A DNA stretch of 64,000 bases, taken from NCBI GenBank assembly GCA_029204225.1, contig CM055104.1:46009835-46073834 (forward strand), given 5' to 3'. Positions 11,351 through 22,800 of the stretch are shown piece after piece (within the stretch, counting starts at the first letter, position 1; each line of letters begins with the position of its first letter). The position numbers and the translations under genes are program-made. The notes beneath the pieces were generated by a model. That model saw only the letters and a list, made by a program, of their open reading frames with translations, did no database searches and was not told where the DNA came from. Source of the stretch: Diphasiastrum complanatum (taxonomy: Eukaryota > Streptophyta > Lycopodiopsida > Lycopodiales > Lycopodiaceae).

Positions 11351-13050
11351 ATGTGTGAACTGTGATCAAAAGTTATTTTGCATGTGTTTGCAACCTTATA
11401 GTGATTACACACAAAGTTTTATCACGATCCACTAAGGTTGATCACCATTTGATTCACTCTCCTCACCAATGTCAATTTTGTTTAAAAAATTGTCTTTGTC
11501 TAATTCACCAAGGTTAGGACACTTAAGCTTGAGTGACAAATCACTTTTTCCAGATCCATACACTACTTTTATACTCACTGGCCTGAATCACTCTCCACTT
11601 GAGATTTGGTAAAGATCAAAAGAGATTTGAAAATAAACTACTTCACAATTTTCCATGCTATTGACTACTTGAGAAAATCAATGGCATTCTTGGCTTTTAC
11701 ACAAAGTAATCTATGATTGGATTGATCTGAGCTTAAATGACATGGGTTGGGTGCCCTACCAAGGTCTAAACATCATTCAATGCAACAAAAATGGTGATTT
11801 GCTTCCTTTGGAATGACATGCATGTGAAAGTCCTCTTCAAGCTCTTGATTCTAGAGTATTCTCAAAATTTTTCCATACATGCCTGTTCCGTATGCTACAG
11901 AACTATGCTAGAGACTCTAATTACCTTGAATAGGTCCTCATTTGGAAGCCTTTCATGATAGATATATGTGAGGTTTAAAAATATCATCTCAAGGGTGAAA
12001 TTTAACCCTGATTTGATCAAAACTCAAATTTGTGAATGTTGGCAGGGCGTTGAAGATTCCAGTTATATTTTGTCATTTCAGACTGCAGAAATTAGGTAGC
12101 TAGAAAGTTCCCTAAGCAGGAAGTAGTCCCAATTTTGCAGAAACTTAGCATTTTGCACCCAAGAAAACAAGTGTTGTACAAGTTGGCTTCTTTATTTTTT
12201 CAGATTCAGCTTAGGGAGCTACCTGCCTGGAAAAAGCGCTGGGAGATCCTCTTTCATAACATCATCTTTATTATCTTTCTAAGCGAAACTTGTTTTAATG
12301 CTCGAGTTAACTGTGTTTCTCAATATGACTACCATATGGAGACATTTCTTTGTCATATTTTGAGTTCAAGCTCTGATGTGCCAGGATACTGTATTTCTCG
12401 TTACTTTGCTTCACATGTTATCGTTAGAGAATTGATGTTTAAGCACACAAGGAATTGGTAGAAGCAAGCTGGCTGAAATTTTCATAGCTCACTTGTGCTA
12501 CTTGTCCACTAATTTGTTGTCCTACAATTCTTGGACAGATTTAAGGCCAAGTCATCCCACTATAAGCTCCATCTGTTGCTGCTTGCTACTAGACAATGGG
12601 GAACAAAGTCTGGACTCGTTGGAGCAGATTTCGTGCAGTTTCAGATCAGTATTTTGATTGTATTCATAATTCCCTCCTTACCCAAAATTTTGGAGGATTT
12701 GTACTTCACTTTGGTTCGTTCTACACAGGTTCTCTTCAGTTTCTTGGCTATCCAAAATGGTAAGTCAGCAGCAGCTTTTGTACACTTTTTACATCAATAG
12801 AGCAATTTTGGACTTTGTGTTGGGCTATAGCTATCTCCTATAGATATCAGAAAATTTCAGCCACTTATTAGGGCCGATTATTTCCACAATGGAGGGCAAA
12901 TTAGCCAAAAACATGTGAACCCACATAATAACCACATGAACATGTTTTTGATTCCAATTCACAAATGAGTAAACAATCAGGTGGCCTTTAAGAATTAGTA
13001 TGCATATAAAATGGTAAACTCAACCATTCACTTCATGTAGTACACAGAAT
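11351..13050. other. no recognisable feature
   Basis: Two open frames of 108 and 89 codons (12135-12461 and 12531-12800, plus strand) show no domain, no consistent composition and no neighbour support. I do not call them genes. The stretch just left of 13127 should hold the 3' UTR of the SNRNP35-like gene. Confidence 0.35.
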
Positions 13051-13126
13051 GTTGACTCACACAATGGCTCCCAGCTTCAAAATCTCTAACCTGTCAAGCT
13101 CGGGAAAATTTATGAGAGCAAAAAAC

Positions 13127-13615
13127 TTAGTTGCTACTAGAAGGGCTGACTTTACTTCGTTTGCTTCTTTTGTGCTCATGTCCATGTCTATGTCTATGCC
13201 TTGGTAATATATCATGATCATGATGATGTTTGTGACTTCGAGAGTGAGATCGTCGGCTTTCACCATCTACAGTTTGTCTGGTCTCTTGATTGCTCTCCTT
13301 CTTTTTCTCTGTTTTAGCATCAAAGCCATGAAAGTAATCATCTCGATGATAATGGTCTAGCTCATTTTCAATGCTTTGCTCCTTTGAATGTCGAGCACCA
13401 CGATCGGTCAAGGGTTGGATATAAAGTAAGTTTTTCTCTTCTGCTGCTAAGTCTACTTCCTTTGACGACTTCTGCAAAAGATCTGGTCTGTGCTCGTGTA
13501 ATCTCTCAGTTTCCTTGGCAGAAGAATGCCTGTTTATAGACCTGTGACTTCCATGTTTAAGACGATGATGATCTTTGGTCTCCGTCCCCTGCCTTCTTTG
13601 AGGTGGAGGGGGCAC
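13127..13615 (-). CDS. SNRNP35: SNRNP35-like terminal exon
   Basis: Acceptor AATGCCAG precedes 13615. The exon starts [10 protein letters not shown] and ends SKVSPSSSN, then TAA at 13127-13129. It encodes a low-complexity Arg/His/Ser/Glu tail with a His-rich stretch (HKHHHDHD), typical of the variable RS-like end of this family. The adjoining intron is 332 bp (13616-13947). Confidence 0.85.
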   Translation of the reverse strand: MPPPPQRRQGTETKDHHRLKHGSHRSINRHSSAKETERLHEHRPDLLQKSSKEVDLAAEEKNLLYIQPLTDRGARHSKEQSIENELDHYHRDDYFHGFDAKTEKKKESNQETRQTVDGESRRSHSRSHKHHHDHDILPRHRHRHGHEHKRSKRSKVSPSSSN

Positions 13616-14070
13616 CTGGCATTAGCTATTTAGTTAGAAAAAGGAAAAATATAGTATTTACTTCATATACAATGAGACCTCCATCATTGACACTATCATA
13701 AACCCTCCCAAAGGAAATCAGACTGCTACAGCAGCAAATTGATTGCCAACTAGGAAGAAACCCATGTACTGAAACTCTGAAAGTAAGCATTTAATCAGTT
13801 TTATGCACCCCTCAACGTATTTCCATAATTGAAACTGACTGCAGACGCCTTGGCCATCCTGACAGTTTAAGCTACTACCTCAAACAGTGTCTCCTCAATC
13901 CTTCTCACAAAGTTCCAGAAAAGATTGGATTAGTTTCGAATAATTACATGGTGGCGTGACATATAGTGCCCCTCAGGTGGTAGTGGGATGCCAAGCCTCT
14001 TCAGTTCTTCATGTGGAATGGGTCGTCTGCACATGAAATATCCTCCAATGAATGACATACAAACATGCAC

Positions 14071-14122
<52 letters not shown>

Positions 14123-17100
14123 CAAAAGTAATCCATCAAAGCTGCAAACCAACAGACTAAACTCACAATGGCGCACGAAATGGTCTGTCACGACCTCCAA
14201 ATCTTAACTGCCCTGACTCTTTCCGTCCACCAAGTCCTCCACCTAAGACAACCACAAAAAAATGCCTCTTGAGATACATCAAACATGTGAATAGAACAAT
14301 TTGTTCATGTCCCTCAGTGCATATGTGTGACCTCCATATGAGTGTAGCATGTCATTGCCAAGAACTATAGCCTAATAGTTGCTCCATTGACGCACCAGTT
14401 ACACTGCAATAACATTTTGGTTATTAGGGTTAAAGAGACCGATGACAATTTTTAGGCACTGAAGGAGGCAGTGGCCACTGCACCTGTGCTCAAGATTGTT
14501 GATCGTTGGAGTCTCAATGGGATGTACTACGTCAAAGATATAAACTAAAAGATACCAAGATCTTCATGGATGAAGACCTTACCTTTGTACAAGTGGTGGA
14601 AAGAAAAGAGGTTCTGCAAGAAGTGAAAAGTACAGGGAAACACCTCATATATAGAGACGGTAAAATTCATTTTGTTGAAGCTAGACACCTAGCTGAAACA
14701 AGATAGTTGTGGTATTGAGTTTGAGTTTGGAGTTAGAATAGAGTTGAGTTTGAGTTTGAGATGTCCAATTGACCTTGTAAATGGCTGTGTTTTTTCGCAC
14801 CATATATTCCTGGACTACTTCATGGTGGCTTGCTTTAGTTTAGGTTTTCTTATCTGGTGACGACACTATCCCATCTAATTACCATCATTTTTGGGATGTA
14901 TTGTTTTGTCTTATATGCCTTTTGGCATGGAAAAGACATTAATCAAGCTATCTTTCTTTCTCTCTCTCCCGCCATAGCTCCTCCCTATCTATCTCGGCCT
15001 ATTGTTCGCCCAGCCTGCTACTAGGAGAAGAGGAATTGGCCCAATCCATGAAGGGGCTCGAGGGCCCAAGTACTTCATGAGAGAAATCTTAGTCAAGTTT
15101 TATTCTTTATTTGTTTAGTTTGATCAAATACGGCCTTTACAGGCATGCTGGCATTTTTTTGTGAGCAGTTATATGGACATATCATAGAATGGTAATTGGT
15201 TAGATAGTAGTTGTCTCATGAGATTTCAGGCAGGTGTATTCATGAAAAAATGTAAATTTCTCTCATGAATATTGCTTGTAAAATTTTACATCTTGCACTT
15301 TCAAACCTTCAAGTTCGACGGATATTGGTGAACGAGGTTGAAAGTCAAATATCGACATAACAAATTATATCTAGTGGCAAAATGCTTCGCTCTATTGTAC
15401 GTAAACTCAATCATTGAAAGATGACTTCTCCCGATCTGACCGGCATACGGAAACATATGCTCATAGCATATCTTCCATCGATTGGTTAATACGTTCGGTC
15501 TATCCATCAAATTCTAGGTGATCAATAAATGAGAGACGAATATTTCCAATATTTTGAAGTCCAATTACTAGAACTTGTGGGTGAATTTCAAATCGCAATC
15601 AACAATATCGTTTGGCAAATCATGCAGCTTAAATAATTATTTTGCCAAAAGTTGAGCAAGCTCAAAAGCCTTTAGTAGTAGTCTTTGTTGGAATAAACTG
15701 TGCCAAAGCCTTTGCTACAATTAGAGTCCATGTAGCATCTAGGGCATGTACAAGAAGCTCATTTGCAATATCATATAACCCATGACATATATTACTACTA
15801 TATCGGAGACATGATGTGAATCATCTAGTGGATACCTTGCATGAATCAGATCCTGAGAAAGGTATAACAATTAGAAGGGAAACAATTTGTCCGTATGTCT
15901 TCCGCCTAAACTTAGCTCTAACTCAAAAATAATAAGCAACTATCATGATCATATAAGTATCACATGATGGATGGATCTCAAAATAGGACTCTGATGCACT
16001 CAACCAATTTGCCAACCCATAACAGGTAGGGATGGAGCTAAGTGAAGGATATGCCATTAAAACCAAAAAATGCAAGTGGACATCATTAACTTGCCTTTTA
16101 CAACACTCACAAAAATGATGTGAACAAAACAAACAGAAGTACAAAAACAAGAACATAGAAAATGATAGAAAAGAAACGATAAAAAAAATGAAGAGGAACG
16201 TCAACGAAAATTTTGAAAAGTTGATCACAACAAGTGGATCCAAAGCACAAATAGTGAAAAGTAAGAAGCTATTGAGAAAGTGGACTCTTGTCGTCACCTC
16301 AAGTAAATCTTAGGTCCACACAAAAACACTAACAAGCTAAAATGACTATTATAAATGTGATAATTGTATCCTGAAAAATCATGAGCGTATAAAAAGCAAA
16401 ATCAGTTAAAAAAAACCTCCAAAGTAGGCGGTAGATGGCAATAGTGGTTGCCACATATGTTGCAAAATCTAGCATGAAAATGGACCAATAAAAGTATGAA
16501 AATACCTCTAATAGGTTGCTTTTTGTCATGCACACCCTCTTTGAAGAAAAATATCTTGAAACAGAGATATTCAATTGATGAGCCGTAAAGTCTATTGCGC
16601 TGTTGGTCAGCAAAGAATGTAAGGATCTACTCAACATCGTAACAAAATTTGCTTGCTAGAAAAAATATCTTCTCCTATTTTGCCCAAACTTTGAACTTCA
16701 AGATCTTTTGATAGAAAATGCCAATTGACAAGCTTGAAAGTGTAATGAATTCAGCTTCAAGTATGGAATATGAAATTTGACTTTTGAAATAGAATCTTGT
16801 CGAACATGAATAGAAAATGAACCTTCTTAAGGTTTGTTAGACAACATAAAACACATTGATCCACTTCAAAGAGGAATAGAAAAGTGTTTTTCATAGTATG
16901 TAAACCCCCTTTGACCAAAATTTGATTATGCAATAAGGTTTGGAAGAGGACTTCAATCAACATCCATCTACTTTTATAGGTGTGCCTTGATTTTTGTTCC
17001 AAAAACATATTTATTTTCAGCTTTTGTTGCGAAAAATATGAAAAATATGGCCTTCAAAAGTAAAAAATTAGGGTTTCCAAAAAATAGCCAGCAAGGAAAA

Positions 17101-19816
17101 TCATGATCATTTTATCAAGGGCACATTGCTTGAAAACCAATAAAATAGACAAAACTCAATTCTGATCACAAATGAAAAGGTCAAGGCAAAAATTCTCTTG
17201 AAGGGTAAAAAGAAAAACAGCTAGCGAGAAAAAACATAGCCATAGAACAAAAAAAAAAGAGAGAAAAGCACGAAAGAGATTTGATACCATGTTATGAGCT
17301 TAATCATAGATATTAGCATCCAATGAAGTATAGAGACAACAAATAACATTCACAAAGCATTCTCTAGCAAAGAATTCTTAATGAGCAATAAAGGCTATAG
17401 ATGGCCCAGGCACATTTCCAACTAAAATCTCTGGAAAAAATAGAACTCCCCTACAAGAAGTTTAGGACACCAAACTCATCAAATTGAGAAATGGTAATCT
17501 CTAGCCCACTTATACTAGTCTAGCAAATGTCTGTTAGAAAACCAACTTGATCATACAAGTAACCCAAGACAAGATTCCTATTGTTGTTAGACAATAGTCA
17601 TACACATGAGAGAGAACAATAATGATGAAGAGATGTACTCCAACTATGTCCCATTACAATTGAGGTAGGGCGCCAGCCTACATATATACTTTCTCTAAAC
17701 TATGTGTAAGACTATTGTCTAACAACAATAGGAATCTTGTCTTGGGTTACTTGTATGATCAAGTCGGTTTTCTAACATGGTATTAGAGTTGCAGGTTTTA
17801 CTGGCGGAGATCGCATCTAGTGGAGGTGCTATTTGGTGAAGGTTGTATCTGGTGGAGGCGTCATCCTATGCAGGTTTTTCTGGTGGAGGACACATCTGGC
17901 GCAGGTTAGCTTCTGGACAGGCAGCATCTGAGGGCGGCACATCCGGTGCTCTGATACCATGTTAGAATCGAAGAGATTCTCTAATCGGAGTAGACTAATC
18001 TTATTAGTACTCACACAAAACATCAACCACAAGCTGAGGAAGAAGAGAGACTGCAAGAAGCTATGCTTCATAAGCTGGAAACTGAGATAACCATGGAGGT
18101 GGGCACTCATCTACTCTTATAGAGGCTGTCCACAATGAAAAGCAAAAGCTATACTACTACAATAGCAATTGAAATGCTAATTATGAAGTCTTAACAATAG
18201 AAATCTATGCTAACTTGGTTAAAATAGATTTCTATACTATTCTAGCAAAATTGGTACTAACTTAGGTACCTATACTAAAAATAGAAATAGGCCTTCTAGC
18301 ACGCAGGCTGGCCTCTACAATTAACCATTAATTCTAACAATGTCTTGAAGGTTCCAAATGCAAACTTCCTATAGGGCACTCAATCTGAAGCACAATCATC
18401 TTATCCATTGGAATAGTCTTATTCAAAGTAAAGGGGGATCTAAACTCAATGAAAAAATATCATAAAATAGTTGCAAGTTCTAAAAGTAATTGTGAAGCAT
18501 ACATATACAGAAGTATGGAACTGTGTGTCCATAATAGTGAGAGGACCATCAGACGAATGTGATAGTGAGGTTAAGTACTAAAAGTGAGAGTTAACGCCAA
18601 AGTCAGAAGCAGCCAAGAAAATCCAACCACGCCATGACTCGATAAGAAGAGGAGATCAATTTGCATATAAAAAGCATGCCCAAATCATAGAGATTTTTAA
18701 GACAAAAAGTTGAAAATCTATGACCACAAATGCATGTTGTTTGGAAAAACTTGGGCAATGTTCCCAAAAATAACAATGCATGTGAAGCTAGGGAGGTTCG
18801 GCACATAGTCAATTGAAGGTATAGATACCCAAATATTGAATTCCCATCCCTACTATCCTATAAATGTACGTGTTCTTCCAAGTGATCTTGTGAGGAGAAG
18901 GTCCCATCTTCCTCAAGGATCATCCACTTCACGTTGGAGTTATGAACCTAGCTACAGTAGGGTGAAGAGCTCAGCTATGTTCTTCCAAGTGATCTTGGGT
19001 GGAAAAGGTCCCATCTTCCTCAAGGATCATCCACTTCATGTTGGAGTTATGAACCTAGCTACAATATGGTGCAGATCTTTCTAGCACTTTAACATGGGAA
19101 CTTTACATAATCATATCTATATACAATTCCAACTTCATATTGTTCGTATGGCTACGATATTGGAAAGTAAAGGGCAACAACAAAAGTAGTGTTATCCATG
19201 GTATTGCAAACTTATGTTTGAAAATAGTGATGTTTGTTCACCAGTACATGTTTGACATGTCAAAAATTCCTTACTATTCTCTTAAAATATTTGGCTCATA
19301 AACTGAATAGGACAGAAGTGTATAACAAAAAATATATTTACCAAATCATTTATGAAGGGCTTCATACGTACTTAGATATGAATTTCGAACAACTAATCAA
19401 AATGTGTACTTCCGTGCACATTTTTTATAGCTCTAGCACTGAATGAATTACAAAAGTTAATCTAATGCAGTGGTTTAGTACCATCAGCAGTAACAGAGAT
19501 CATATTAAAAGCATAGAACAAATCCACATATCTAAAATGAGGTTATAAGTATGAAGAGCTCATTACCCAATCTACGAGGGATCCAGCCAGGCATCAACTG
19601 TTGGCGGTTGTAATCCACAAGAATATGGCTCCCATCAATAATACTGTAATGTGCTGCCTATACAGAAAAGTAAAATGCACCTTTAGAAATATAAAAAAAA
19701 TACCACTTAATATCAAAGATCAATATAGATTAAAAAATGTAAATTTGTTGCCAAAAAGTGTCTATCTCAAACATAGCCTTGTCAAAGATCAAAGCACACA
19801 GCAATGCATTCAGTAC

Positions 19817-19869
<53 letters not shown>

Positions 19870-22800
19870 CAAACAGACTCGTATAGTTTCATGTCGATTC
19901 GAATTGGCCCGATTTGTCCAGTTCAAACCGATTCGAATCACCCATCTGGAAACCGAATCGGTCAACTTGAAAAAAAAAATTGGTTTTACGGTATCCAAGT
20001 ATGAATTCAGGATCTATGTTCTACAAATTAGGTTGTATACATAGTGCATACTACCTACACTGTACATGAAACATTCAAGTAATTTTTCATGTCTGATTCA
20101 TGATTCATTGGACATCTGGTTCTAACAAACTCGAATTGCCAATAAGGAGCATATAAATGTCTCCAGTAAAACAAACAACTACTACATAAGAAAGACAAGT
20201 AGATAGACTATACTCTACTTTACTCTCAAAGTAAATATGAGAGGTGATACAATAAGTGTAGATGTCCATGCTGAGAAAAAGTGTACTCTCTCGACTAAGA
20301 CCACTAAAAACGGATGTGATATGTGTGCTCGCTGAAACAAGAGGATCTGGTACAGTAGCGATCCGCTGGCGATGACTATGTCTCATACTCTGGTGCTGAC
20401 TGGGACGATGTCTCCTATCAGAAGCTCTCCCTCTAGAGGTCCGAATATCAGGTCCGTGATGTACTGTACACTGACGCTAATCGCGGTGTCGATCTCTCAT
20501 AGGGACATGAATATCTGATAAGCCCAATAAATGTATCACCTGATATACGCATGAGTGCCTGCCGGGAGGTCGGAGATGGTGATACCAAGTGAACTCAAGA
20601 GACAAGTAGCCTGTGAATACCAAGAGGAATGGAAACCCATACCATGGAGCTGCATCGAAGAGGTAACCGCCATATACGTATATCTGTCAGGAGGAAGGCT
20701 AAGGCTCTATAAATATACACAATGAGTCTGAAGAGAGCATCAACTAATAATGGAGGAACTGCAAACTCTGTGGTGATGATATGATGTGGTACTGAGGACT
20801 TAGCTCATATCATTCGAGAAAGCATAGTGATCTGTAGTCGTGATATACTAGCCCAATCAGAGGAGGTAAGGCATGTACACCAAGTCTCAGCTGAATAGAG
20901 TATTGTCAAAAAGGCAACACTTACTACGAGCATATAGAGCTACATCATTGGCATATAACAATATGGCAATCAAAATGTCACCAAGGCTACAACCCAGACC
21001 GTCATCCCGACTGATAACCTCCTCAAGCTCATCAATGTATAATCCAAATAAATTAGGTGATAAGGAGCAACCACGTTTCACCCCAATAGTGCTCAACACT
21101 AGATCTGAGATGCCAAACTCTCCTCTGAAACAGCCCCAAATTCTCTCATATCATCACTGCCAAAACTGTATCTGTAGAGAAACCTAAGTCTCACAACCTC
21201 TGAATAAGCAAGGGTCGTGAGACCAAGTCAAAGGTATTCTTGAAATCAACAAAGCAACAATAAACTCTCCCCCGTCTCTGCTTGGCTTGCTCAATGATGG
21301 AACGATGTGTAAAGACGTGATCAGTAGTAGAGTAATGAGCTTTGAAACCCGCCGACGGACCCATGGCATAAAGCCTCCTAGACTCTGCCTCTATTCTCAC
21401 CGCAGACCGAAGGATGGTACCATAGAGTTTTGCAATGACATGTCCAATCAGGATTGTGCGGTAGTTATTAGGTTTCATGGGATCACCGGACCTGTGGATA
21501 GGATGGACGATATTGGTGCACCGAGAGGAAGGGAAACCATTGATGACAGCGTGGTTAACAAGATCGGCAAGTATGGGTGTCAATGTATCAAGAGCATGGA
21601 TAAGAAGTTCAGATTCTAAATCTTCGACATCTTATGTGCAATGTGTTCTCATTTCTTGATGGCTGCAAGGACCATATCAAACAAAAGAGAAAAATTAGAG
21701 AGAAGTTTGGGCATCACATCAACGAGTGTAGGAAGAGACTTGCAAAGGAAAAAGAGAAGGGTAACGATACAAGTACCGCAATCATTACTTTGGAACAACA
21801 ATTTGAAAATGAGGATAATCTTTTCAATAATGATTATGCTTTTGTCACTAATAATCTCATCTCTCCTAAAGACGAGATTTCTGCCACTTCAAATCTTGCT
21901 GGTTTTTCAGCAGCAAACAGCTCATCTTCAGCTTTACAAGTTGCTGTTTTTTCATCTATTGATGATTGATAGCGGTGCCACACGCCATGACTTATCACAA
22001 AGAAGTCTTCACAAAGCTTGTAAAAGTACATGATGGATGCAAAGTTCAAGGTGTTGATAACACCTCTTATCCTATCAAAGGTATTGGAGTGATCCCCATT
22101 ATCTTACCCAATGGTGAGGAGAAGTACATTCGTAATGTACTTTATGTTCCAAAAATTAAAAAGAATCTCATTTCGGTCTCTACAATTATGAACCAAGGAT
22201 TGGTTGTGGAATTCAAAGAAGACAAATAAATTATAAAAGACCCAAAGAGATCTCTTATGATCATTGCTTCGGGAACATTATGTGGTGGATTGTTTGGAGT
22301 TGGCTGAGTTATGGCATGCTAGGTTTGGACATCTCAACTTTGCTAGCTTGAAGATGTTGAAGAGATTCAATATGGTTGAAGACATTCCTAATATTGAGCA
22401 TCCCGAAGGACATGTATGCGAAGCATACTTGGAAAATTTCAAAGGCAAGCTTTTCCAATTGATGGAACTATTTGAGTTGATGGCAAATTTGATTGGGTTC
22501 ATAGTGATGTATGTGGTCCAATGAGGACCGAATCCATTGGAAGGTGTAAATATTTTGTTACTTTTATTGATGACCTTTCAAGATTTACATGGATTTATCC
22601 TATGAAGGCAAAATCTGAAGTTTTTCAACGCTTTTAAGGATTTTCTAGCAATGATAGAAAATCAATTTGGGCACTCTTTGAAGATCTTACGTACAGACCG
22701 AGGAGGGGAATATATAAAGAATACGTTCGATACTCATCTTCAAAGCAAAGGAATCCATCATCAAATGACAACCCCTTACACACCTCAACAAAATGGTGTT

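Noticed and set aside
12135-12800. Two open frames of 108 and 89 codons
   Set aside because: No motif, no consistent composition and no partner. Chance frames in AT-rich DNA are expected at this length.
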